Positions 1 through 7,354 of a DNA stretch of 35,512 nucleotides are shown piece after piece. Within the stretch, counting starts at the first letter, position 1, and each line of letters begins with the position of its first letter. The notes under the pieces were generated by a model. The model searched no databases and was not told the origin of the DNA. It saw only the letters and a program-made list of their open reading frames with translations. A program made the translations under genes and the position numbers. The stretch comes from JAHBVY01 sp964415255 (lineage in GTDB: Bacteria > Myxococcota_A > Polyangia > Polyangiales > Polyangiaceae): contig CAYQAC010000038.1 of assembly GCA_964415255.1 (NCBI GenBank), positions 1-35,512 of the forward strand. The letters are read 5' to 3'.

Positions 1-448
1 GCGGAGGCCGGTAGATGCCCGCTTGAATGCTCACTGGTGCGAGCATCGGCAGCGGCGAGGGGGCGATCAGCCAGCTCACGCTGACGTACCCCAGCTCACC
101 GCTCAGCAGCACCGCGTGATCCCCCACTTTCAGCGCGTGCGGCGCTGAGGGCTCATCCGGCGATTGCCCCACGTCGAGCAGCTGGAGCAGCTTCTCGGAG
201 CAGCCAGCGCCGATCTCCCCGCCGTCAGCGAAGAGCGGCGCGGCGGGCGGGGCGTCAACCGACGTCGCGTCGGCGCCGCACATGGGCGCCAGCGGCGACG
301 CGAGCGCGGGGCTCACACCGAACAGCGCCCAAGCCACGAGCGTCAGCCCGAGCAGCCGCAGCGCCCCCCAACCAGCGCACCACCCACGGGCCACACCACG
401 GAACCCACGCGGCGCGTGAGCTGAGCTAGGCAGGGGGAGGGCAGACAT
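1..448 (-). CDS. Secreted hypothetical protein, 3' end missing
   Basis: An ATG at 448 on the minus strand opens a frame with no stop for 149 codons that runs off the left edge. The first 50 residues have a basic start, then a hydrophobic core (LRLLGLTLVAWALFGV) ending in SPALASP, which reads as a signal peptide cleaved near residue 50. The mature part begins with a Cys-containing segment (MCGADATS), has a second Cys (GAGCSEKL), and continues with hydrophobic strands and Gly turns such as HAVLLSGELGYVSVSW. I do not recognise the family. It would be exported to the periplasm or outer surface. It is divergent from the kinase gene at 652, about 200 bp away, so the two may share a regulatory region. 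Continuity of the frame and the signal peptide are the only evidence that it is real. Confidence 0.55.
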   Translation of the reverse strand, partial: MSALPLPSSAHAPRGFRGVARGWCAGWGALRLLGLTLVAWALFGVSPALASPLAPMCGADATSVDAPPAAPLFADGGEIGAGCSEKLLQLLDVGQSPDEPSAPHALKVGDHAVLLSGELGYVSVSWLIAPSPLPMLAPVSIQAGIYRPP

Positions 449-651
449 GGGCGGGTTCGGGAGGCCGAGCATACAGCCCGGGGAGAGCGAGACAACCCAG
501 GAGGCTGCCACTTGATTCCCAAGCGTGGCCAACAATCAGCCGCCGCTGAGTCAGCCGGCTCGTGCTCAGCTCACGCTCCCAGGGCGACCTCCACAGCGCG
601 CCTCACCCCGCTTTTTTGTCCGCCGCGCGGCATCTCGGGCAAGTTGGCGCC

Positions 652-3600
652 ATGGCAGCGCCAGGCATTGATGCTAACTCATCGAAATCACTAGGCTTTT
701 TGGCTGAGCCCGGTGACGCCGCGGCGAGCTCTCGGCGCGCTTTGGAGGGGGACGCGAGCTTCGCGGCGGCGCTCGCCGCTCAAGGGCTCCCGCGGCGCTT
801 CGCTCACCTGACCTTGCTGCGCCAGCTGGCGCGGGGCGGGATGGGGGAGGTCTACCTCGCCACGACGGCCGGCATCGAGGGCGCTGAGCGTCCCTCGGTG
901 GTGAAGCTGATTCGGCGCGACCACGCCGGCGACCGCTCGTTCCTCGCACGCTTCCTCGATGAGGCGCGCATCCAGGCGCAGCTGGCGCACCCCGGGGTGG
1001 CGCAGATCCTGGAGGCGAAGAACGACGCCGGTGGTCAGCCTTACGTCGTTGTTGAGTACGTGGAGGGCCGCAACCTGGGCGAGGTGCGCACCCGGGCGCT
1101 GCAGCTAAAGTTTGAGATCAGCTGGCCCGACGCGGTGGCGATGGCGGTCACCCTGTGCGACGCGCTCGCCCACGTGCACAGCCGCACGGACGCTCACAAT
1201 AGGCCGCTCGGCATCGTGCACCGCGACCTCAGCCCGCAGAACATCATGGTGGGCTACGCGGGCGATCTGAAGCTCATCGATTTTGGCACCGCGCGCGGTG
1301 AGAACCGCCGTTGCCAGACGGTGGCGGGCATCGTGTTCGCCAAGCCCGGCTACGTGGCGCCCGAGGTGGCCAACGAGACGCCCGGCGGTATCCCCGCGGA
1401 TATTTACGCGGCGGGCATCATCCTGTGGGAGCTGGTCGCGGGGCGGCGCTTCCTGCAAGGGGACGCGAGTGAGCACCTGGCGCGCGTCGGCGCCGGGCAG
1501 CGTAACCCGCCGCCGCTCATGCCTGAGTTCGGCTCGCCGCGCGAGCTGGACGTCATCATCGCGCGCATGACGGCGCCCGGGCTCGCCGATCGCTACGCCA
1601 ACGCCGCTGAGGCGGTGACGGATCTGGTGCGGCTCTTGAAGCAGGCGCCCTCACTGGCGAACGGTGACACCAGCGTGCGCTCGCGCATCGCGCACCTGAT
1701 GTCGCGGCTCTACCCGAGTGAGCCGGCGCGGAGCCGCGCGGAGTTCGCGCGCTTGGTCGCGGTGATGCGCAAGGCAGAGACGCTGCCGCGCGCCTTACCC
1801 GCCTCACCCGCGCCGCCCCAGAGCGCGGCACCCAGCGCCGACCGTGGCGCTCAGGGGGCCTGCGATGGACAGCAAGCCTCACAGGTTGCGCCAGGCGCTG
1901 ATGAGCCTCCCTCACTGAGCGCGGGCGATGGCAGCCTCAGTCAGGCCAGCGCGAGCGGTGAGATCGCTGGTCAGGTCAGCTTACTAAACACCCAGGAGGG
2001 CGCCCTCGAGCTAGTCCCCGGGGAGCGCTCCTCGATCGGGGGGTTGGTCCAGGCGCACGCGGCGGGCGGCGCTGCCTCAGAGCGTGAGGCCTTCACCTCA
2101 CAGCCGACCGAGCCCACTGAAAAGACAGACGACCCCCAATGCCTGCCCGGCACTCGCTACCGCTTGGTGCGCCGCATCGCGAGCGGCGCCATGGGTGAGG
2201 TGTACGAGGCCGAGCACCTCGACCTGAGGCGCAGCGTCGCCTTGAAGCTGCTCCCGGCGGACCGCCTCTCGCAGGTGGAGCTCGAGCGCTTCACGGTGGA
2301 GGCGCGCTCCTTCGCCAACCTGCGTCACGACAACCTGGTCACCCTGTATGACTTCGGCGTGAGCCGCGGCGGCCAGCCGTATTACGCGATGGAGCTGCTG
2401 GAGGGGGAGACGCTGCGTCAGCTGCTGGAGCGCGACGGCCCGATGCCGTGGCGAGAGGTGGCGCGCATCGGGGTGCAGGCGGCGCGGGCGCTCAGCGCGG
2501 CGCACACGAGCGGCATCGTCCACCGCGACATCACGCCGGGGAACCTGATGCTCACCCGTGACGGCGCGATCAAGCTGCTCGACTTCGGCGTCGCCAAGCT
2601 GGGCGCTTCGTTGCCCGCTGAGGACGGCGCGCTCCACTTGATCGGCACCCCTGAGTACATGGCCCCGGAACAAATCCACGGGGAAACAGACGAGCGCAGC
2701 GACGTCTACGCGCTGGGCGCCGTCCTCTACGAGCTCGCCTGCGGCCGGCTCCCTCACGCAAGAACCACCATCGTCGCGCTCCTCGACCAGAAGCTCCGGG
2801 TCCCCCCGGAGCGGCTCCGGTCGAGGGCACCAACCCGAGGATTCCCCGTCATGTTCGACAACACCATCCAGAAGTCGCTCGCCAACTCACCTGACCAACG
2901 CTACCAGTCCGCCGAAGAGCTGCGTGAGGCGCTCGACAGCGCGCTGAAGGAGCCCGCGCAGCGTCAGCGGCGCCGGCGCGCGATCGCCACCGGCGTGGTG
3001 GCGGCGCTCGGCATCGCCGTCGCTGGCGCGGCCATCTTCGGCGCCTCGGATCCGAACCTGCGCGGTAAGGCGCTGGCGCTGTTCGGGCAACCTCAAGGTG
3101 ACGCGGCGGAGCAACCGGTGGCGACGCTTGAGGAGGCCCCCGAGGCCTTCGATGAGGGCGATGAGGCGGACGAGTCGGGGGAGGCGACGGAGCTCGCCGC
3201 GGCGCCGACGCCCGATGAGGCTGAGATGGGCGACCAGGTGGAGGAGGATCCTTCCGCCGCCGCGCCAGACGACGCGCCCAAGGAGGTCGCTCAGGCGGAC
3301 GGCGACGGCGCCCAGGCTGAGCTGAAGGAGGACGCCGATCCTGTCGCCGAGCCGACCCCGGTCGCCGCTTCAGCGCCGCTGCTCGCGAGCGCGGTGTCGC
3401 CCAGCGCGGGCGTCGCTGAGGAGCTCGCGCAGGCGCAGGAGATGATGAAGGCTGGGCAGCGCGTCAAGGGCTTCAACCAGATCCGTAAGCTCGGCCGCAA
3501 CCACCGCAAGGACGCGGCGGTGCTCAAGGCTTGGTCTGAGGCGGCGGCGCAGATGAAGGCTTGGGGCGAGGCGCATCGCGTGGCGAAGCAGTGGGCGGAG

Positions 3601-3774
3601 CTCACCAAGGAGGCTGAGGCGCGGGTGCACCTCGCGCGCATGCAGCGCGCGGTGGGCCAGCGTGAGCAGGCGGTGAAGACCTTGAGCGAGCTCTTGAAAG
3701 ATCAGCCTGACTCAGGCGAGGCGCGGCAGCTGCTCCAGATGTACGGCGGTAAGGAGGCGATCGCGCTGAAGTAG
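652..3774 (+). CDS. Membrane-anchored protein with two Ser/Thr kinase domains
   Basis: Predicted 1040-residue Hanks-type Ser/Thr kinase carrying two complete catalytic domains, which would phosphorylate protein substrates in the cytoplasm. Domain 1 (about residues 53-330) has the Gly-rich loop RGGMGEVY, a VVK lysine (K85), HRDLSPQN (190-197), DFG (210-212) and APE (237-239). An Ala/Pro/Ser-rich linker (about 375-500) follows. Domain 2 (about 503-765) has SGAMGEVY, LK (K532), HRDITPGN (624-631), DFG (644-646) and GTPEYMAPE ending at 673. A basic stretch and one membrane segment (about 777-797) follow, then an acidic Asp/Glu/Ala region and a helical TPR-like tail (about 920-1040), presumably outside the membrane. 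Both domains keep their catalytic residues, so neither is an obvious pseudokinase. The ATG at 652 is chosen because upstream codons back to a GTG at 562 read like non-coding sequence; no strong ribosome site is visible. The reading of the tail is tentative. Confidence 0.9.
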   Translation: MAAPGIDANSSKSLGFLAEPGDAAASSRRALEGDASFAAALAAQGLPRRFAHLTLLRQLARGGMGEVYLATTAGIEGAERPSVVKLIRRDHAGDRSFLARFLDEARIQAQLAHPGVAQILEAKNDAGGQPYVVVEYVEGRNLGEVRTRALQLKFEISWPDAVAMAVTLCDALAHVHSRTDAHNRPLGIVHRDLSPQNIMVGYAGDLKLIDFGTARGENRRCQTVAGIVFAKPGYVAPEVANETPGGIPADIYAAGIILWELVAGRRFLQGDASEHLARVGAGQRNPPPLMPEFGSPRELDVIIARMTAPGLADRYANAAEAVTDLVRLLKQAPSLANGDTSVRSRIAHLMSRLYPSEPARSRAEFARLVAVMRKAETLPRALPASPAPPQSAAPSADRGAQGACDGQQASQVAPGADEPPSLSAGDGSLSQASASGEIAGQVSLLNTQEGALELVPGERSSIGGLVQAHAAGGAASEREAFTSQPTEPTEKTDDPQCLPGTRYRLVRRIASGAMGEVYEAEHLDLRRSVALKLLPADRLSQVELERFTVEARSFANLRHDNLVTLYDFGVSRGGQPYYAMELLEGETLRQLLERDGPMPWREVARIGVQAARALSAAHTSGIVHRDITPGNLMLTRDGAIKLLDFGVAKLGASLPAEDGALHLIGTPEYMAPEQIHGETDERSDVYALGAVLYELACGRLPHARTTIVALLDQKLRVPPERLRSRAPTRGFPVMFDNTIQKSLANSPDQRYQSAEELREALDSALKEPAQRQRRRRAIATGVVAALGIAVAGAAIFGASDPNLRGKALALFGQPQGDAAEQPVATLEEAPEAFDEGDEADESGEATELAAAPTPDEAEMGDQVEEDPSAAAPDDAPKEVAQADGDGAQAELKEDADPVAEPTPVAASAPLLASAVSPSAGVAEELAQAQEMMKAGQRVKGFNQIRKLGRNHRKDAAVLKAWSEAAAQMKAWGEAHRVAKQWAELTKEAEARVHLARMQRAVGQREQAVKTLSELLKDQPDSGEARQLLQMYGGKEAIALK

Positions 3775-3797
3775 CGCAGGTCAATACCGCCCTGTAT

Positions 3798-3841
3798 TCA
3801 AGGCTCGTGCCCGCTCAGCGGCGCGAGCCTTGAGTTTTTTT
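3798..3841 (+). terminator. Intrinsic terminator of the kinase gene
   Basis: A perfect 10-bp stem, TCAAGGCTCG (3798-3807) with CGAGCCTTGA (3824-3833), closes a 16-nt loop that contains a further CGC/GCG pairing. Seven T follow at 3835-3841. It lies 24 bp after the kinase stop codon, so the kinase is probably transcribed alone and the MATE gene from its own promoter. Confidence 0.85.
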
Positions 3842-4024
3842 GGTGGTGGAGCTTGCTCGCCATCACGTGTCCGCTCTAAAGCTCCGAGCCGACAACGCTC
3901 AGCGTCCTGAGCCCGAGCCAAAGCCGCCTCGACTCAAGACACCACGAGGCCAGCTCCTAGACCGCTGAGAGCCGCGGACCTCCAAGCCAGATGAGTGGCT
4001 CGACGCCCCGAGATCTCCGACACC

Positions 4025-5461
4025 ATGCCCACGAGTTCGAACGAGCGCTCCTCGCCGACGGCCGCTGCCCTTGAGCCGGCGCTCCACAAGATCGACACCA
4101 CCAAGAACCCTTACGGCTTGGTGCTGAAGATGGCGGCTCCCACCGTGGTCGCGATGCTCAGCCAGAGCTTCGTCAATGAGACGAACAATTACTTCTTCGG
4201 TTGGCTACCGGAGCCCGAGCGCTCCACGGCTCAAGCGGCGCTGTTCCCCTCGCTCATCTTGCTGTGGCTGTTCGGCGGCTCGCTGAGCGCCATCTCGGTG
4301 GGCACGCAGGCGATCGCCGCGCGGCGCTTCGCTGAGGGGAACAACCGAGCGAGCGGGGCGGTGCTGGTGAACAGCTGGCTGTTCTCGCTAGTGGCCAGCG
4401 TCATCGCGACGGGGCTCGCCTACCTCGCCACGCCGTGGATCCTCGAGGTGTCGCTCAGTAACCCCGACGTCCGTGCGGCGGCGCAGGGCTTCTTGAACTA
4501 CCGGCTGCTGGGGATCGCCTCCATGGTGATCACCTTCAGCTTCAAGGCCTTCTTCGATGGCCTGGGCAAGACGCACATCCACCTCGTGAGCGCGGTCATC
4601 ATGAACGCGATTAACGTCGTGGTGTGTTGGCTGCTCATCTTCGGCAAATTCGGGTTCCCCCGCATGGGCATCCAAGGCGCGGGCCTGGCGGACGCGCTGT
4701 GCACCTGGATTGGGTTGGCAGTGATGGTGGGCTGGGCCATGAAGGGCAGCTACCGCAAGGTGTTTCTGCCCTTCGATCTGCGGGAGCGCAGCAAGAAGGT
4801 GGTGTGGAGCATCCTGCGCCTCAGCATCCCGAGCGCCATCGCCACCATCGCGGTGATGATGGGCTTCTTCCTGTTCAGCGTCATCGTCAGTAGGCTTGAC
4901 CAAAATGCTGGCGGCACCTCACATAACCTCACCGCCACCTCGGTCATCGTCTCCATCTTGAAGCTGACCTTCACCGCCTGCCTCGCCTTCGGCACCGCCA
5001 CGGCCACCCTGGTGAGCCAGTCGATGGGCGAGAAGAAGCCAGAGCAAGCGGAGCGCTTCGGCTGGGTGTCCGTGCGGCTCGGGCTCCTCATCTTCGGGGT
5101 GGTGGGCTTCCTGGAGGGCGTCGTCTTCCCGCGTGAGGCGGTGATGTTCTTCAACGACAACCCGGACGTGCTCGCCGTCGCCATCGGGCCGATGCGCATG
5201 ATGGGCATCATCACCCCAATGATCGCCGTCGGGATGATCTTGACGCAGGCGCTGTTCGGCGCCGGTGAGTCGGTGTTCGTGATGGTGGTGGAGCTGTTCC
5301 TCCACTTCCTGTGCCTGGTGCCCATCGCCTGGCTGCTCGGCATCGTGCTCGGCTTCGGGCTGATGGGGATCTGGTCCGCGGCGGTGATTTACATCTTCCT
5401 GCTGACGGTGGTGATGGTGTGGTACTTCCGCCGCGGCAGCTGGAAGACGCGCAGCATCTGA
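4025..5461 (+). CDS. MATE family multidrug/Na+-coupled efflux transporter
   Basis: Predicted 478-residue inner-membrane exporter of the MATE (NorM/DinF-like) family, which exchanges Na+ or H+ for organic cations or other small molecules. It has about twelve hydrophobic segments in two six-helix halves. The first half opens with LVLKMAAPTVVAMLSQSFVN and a stretch typical of MATE helix 1-2, followed by SVGTQAIAARRFAEG; the second half has the matching AFGTATATLVSQSMGEKK. The hydrophilic N terminus (about 30 residues, TSSNERSSPTAAALEPALHKID) precedes helix 1. Length matches the family. A GTG at 3995 is in frame and would add ten residues, but the ATG at 4025 is preferred; neither has a clear ribosome site. 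It follows the kinase terminator by about 180 bp and no regulator is adjacent. The substrate cannot be told from the sequence. Confidence 0.88.
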   Translation: MPTSSNERSSPTAAALEPALHKIDTTKNPYGLVLKMAAPTVVAMLSQSFVNETNNYFFGWLPEPERSTAQAALFPSLILLWLFGGSLSAISVGTQAIAARRFAEGNNRASGAVLVNSWLFSLVASVIATGLAYLATPWILEVSLSNPDVRAAAQGFLNYRLLGIASMVITFSFKAFFDGLGKTHIHLVSAVIMNAINVVVCWLLIFGKFGFPRMGIQGAGLADALCTWIGLAVMVGWAMKGSYRKVFLPFDLRERSKKVVWSILRLSIPSAIATIAVMMGFFLFSVIVSRLDQNAGGTSHNLTATSVIVSILKLTFTACLAFGTATATLVSQSMGEKKPEQAERFGWVSVRLGLLIFGVVGFLEGVVFPREAVMFFNDNPDVLAVAIGPMRMMGIITPMIAVGMILTQALFGAGESVFVMVVELFLHFLCLVPIAWLLGIVLGFGLMGIWSAAVIYIFLLTVVMVWYFRRGSWKTRSI

Positions 5462-5673
5462 GCATAGAGGAGCCTGTCAGGCACCCGCCCAGTCGCAAGG
5501 TTTGGGGATTAGGGTTTTGGGGGTTCGCTCACGCTGCGCGTGCCGGGCTTCGCTCGGCACCACCTTCGTCCAGCGTCAGCTAAGCTTACTTGAGCTCGTC
5601 GCCGAGACCCTGAGCGTGCGGAGCGGTGCCAGGCCCCCAACCCCCCAAGCATTGAGGAGCCTGTCGGGCACCC
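5461..5673. repeat. Small non-coding element bounded by 26-bp imperfect direct repeats
   Basis: The 26 bases at 5461-5486, beginning at the last base of the MATE stop codon, recur at 5648-5673 with 24 of 26 identical. Each copy contains the small inverted repeat GCCTG-T-CAGGC, and the one internal change in the second copy (A to G) keeps a G-T pair. Between them lie a G-rich run with three G tracts (GGGGATTAGGGTTTTGGGGG, about 5504-5523), a hairpin (GTGCCGGGC at 5540-5548 with GCTCGGCAC at 5552-5560), and a C-rich run near the right end that mirrors the G-rich one. There is no coding frame of note. It could be a REP/MITE-like element or a duplicated 3' region between two convergent genes. Confidence 0.5.
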
Positions 5674-5694
5674 TGACGTCGTCGCTGTCGTGCA

Positions 5695-5716
5695 GGGCAG
5701 GCCCTGGCGCCTGCCC
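5695..5716 (-). terminator. Hairpin immediately after dctM stop
   Basis: GGGCAGG (5695-5701) pairs with CCTGCCC (5710-5716), directly beyond the dctM stop codon on the minus strand. No T tract follows, so it may act as an mRNA 3'-end stabiliser or a weak terminator. Confidence 0.35.
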
Positions 5717-7354
5717 CTACTCGTCTTCGTCGTCCTCATCATCGAGGTCGTCTTCGTCGTCGTCCTCATCGCCCGCGTCGTCGCTCGCGTCGTCGCCGGC
5801 ACCGGCGTCTGCGGCCGAGTCGTCAGCTCCCTTGTCTTGAGCGTCGTCGCTCGAGTCGTCGTCGTCGTCCTCGTCGTCCCAGTCGTCTTCGTCACCCCAG
5901 TCGTCGGCGTCGGCCTCGGCCCCTGCATCCGCCTTGCCGAAGAGGTGCGCCCACTTCTGCTTGTCTTCATCCGAGCAGGGCAGCGGGTTGTTGCGGTCTT
6001 CCTGGACACACTCCATCAGCCAGGCCTCGCGCGGCGGCTCGTCGTACTTCGCCGCCTCCGCCTTGGCCTTGGCGATGTCCGGCTCAATAGCCACGGTGGA
6101 GAGCTTGGGTACCGTCATCAAGATCACCAGCCCGACGATCAGCACCCCGATGAACGGCACCGCCACGCGGTAGAGCTGCGCCATGGGGCGGTTGAAGCGG
6201 AAGCTGGCGACGAACAGGTTCTGCCCGAGCGGCGGGCTCAGGTAGGCAATCTCCAGGTTCAAGAGGAACATCATCGCCAGGTGGAAGGGCGAGATGCCGA
6301 ACTTGGCCGCGAACGGGATGAGCAGCGGCACCGCCACCAGGATGGAGCTGAAGCCGTCCATGAACATGCCCTGCACGTACAGGAACACGTTCAGCGTGAT
6401 CAGGAAGTGCCAGGTCTCGGTGACGCCCATGCCCGTCACCCACTCGAAGAGCTTCCTCGGGATCTGCTCGTTGACGACGTAGTTGGTCAGCGCGACTGCC
6501 ATCGCCATGATGAGGATCAGGGCACCAGCGAGGGCGATCGCGCTCTTCACGATGCGCAGGATCTCCTTGAGCTTGATGTCCTTGTAGACCCACACCTCGA
6601 TCACGAACACGTAGAGCGCCGCCATCGCCGCGATTTCGTCGATGGAGGTGACGCCGGTGAACAGGCCGCCCAGGATGATGATCGGGATCAACAGCTCCCA
6701 CTTCACGGCCCACAGGGAGCTGCCCATCTCGGCCAAGTTGGGCTTGGTGCGCGGGATGTTGTGCTTCTTCGCGACGTAGATGGCGTGCAGGCTGAGCAGC
6801 AGCATGATGAGCCCGCCGGGGATCAGCGTGGCCTTGAAGGCCTTGGTGAAGTCGATGCCCGCGACCAGCGAGTAGACCAAGATGGGCAGCGATGGGGGCA
6901 AGAGCAGCCCCAAGCTGCCGCCGGTCATGATCAGGCCGAGGGAGTATCTCTCCGGGTAGCCGCTCGCCTTGAGCGCTGGGTAAAGGAGCGCCCCGATGGC
7001 CACGATGGTGACCGCGCTGCCGCCAGTGAGCGTCGTGAAGAAGGCGCTCGCGAAGATGCACACGATGGCGAGGCCGCCCGGCAACCAACCGAAGAAGGCT
7101 GTGGAGGCGCGCACCAGGCGCTGCGGTGTTTTGCTCTCGGCCATCAAGTAGCCGACCAGCGTGAACAAAGGCACCGTCACCAAGATGGGCGAGCCCGCGA
7201 AGCGGTTGTCCAGCACATCTGGCGCCAAGAAGCGCACGAAGCGCTGGCTCTCGTTGCCGTGGAGCAGCCAAGCGAGCTCGGTGGTGCCGGCCATCACCGC
7301 GAACACCGGCGCGCCGAGCAGCGCGAAGACGAGGACGAAGAGCAGGATGGGCAT
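5717..7354 (-). CDS. dctM: TRAP transporter large permease subunit DctM with acidic C-terminal tail
   Basis: Predicted 545-residue ion-translocating membrane subunit of a tripartite ATP-independent periplasmic (TRAP) transporter. The first 430 or so residues are almost all membrane helices, with family-typical stretches: the N-terminal LLFVLVFALLGAPVFAVMAG, FTLVGYLMAESKTPQRLV, LTGGSAVTIVAIGALLYPAL, and LPPSLPILVYSLVAGIDFTKAF. The usual DctM ends soon after the last helix (VLIVGLVILMTVPKL). Here about 110 residues follow, including two Cys (ECVQEDRNNPLPC) and a final 70 residues of which 43 are Asp or Glu by my count. Its ATG overlaps the dctQ stop by one base (TGATG), implying translational coupling. 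It is the last gene of the tatT-dctP-dctQ-dctM cluster. The solute is unknown. Confidence 0.93.
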   Translation of the reverse strand: MPILLFVLVFALLGAPVFAVMAGTTELAWLLHGNESQRFVRFLAPDVLDNRFAGSPILVTVPLFTLVGYLMAESKTPQRLVRASTAFFGWLPGGLAIVCIFASAFFTTLTGGSAVTIVAIGALLYPALKASGYPERYSLGLIMTGGSLGLLLPPSLPILVYSLVAGIDFTKAFKATLIPGGLIMLLLSLHAIYVAKKHNIPRTKPNLAEMGSSLWAVKWELLIPIIILGGLFTGVTSIDEIAAMAALYVFVIEVWVYKDIKLKEILRIVKSAIALAGALILIMAMAVALTNYVVNEQIPRKLFEWVTGMGVTETWHFLITLNVFLYVQGMFMDGFSSILVAVPLLIPFAAKFGISPFHLAMMFLLNLEIAYLSPPLGQNLFVASFRFNRPMAQLYRVAVPFIGVLIVGLVILMTVPKLSTVAIEPDIAKAKAEAAKYDEPPREAWLMECVQEDRNNPLPCSDEDKQKWAHLFGKADAGAEADADDWGDEDDWDDEDDDDDSSDDAQDKGADDSAADAGAGDDASDDAGDEDDDEDDLDDEDDEDE

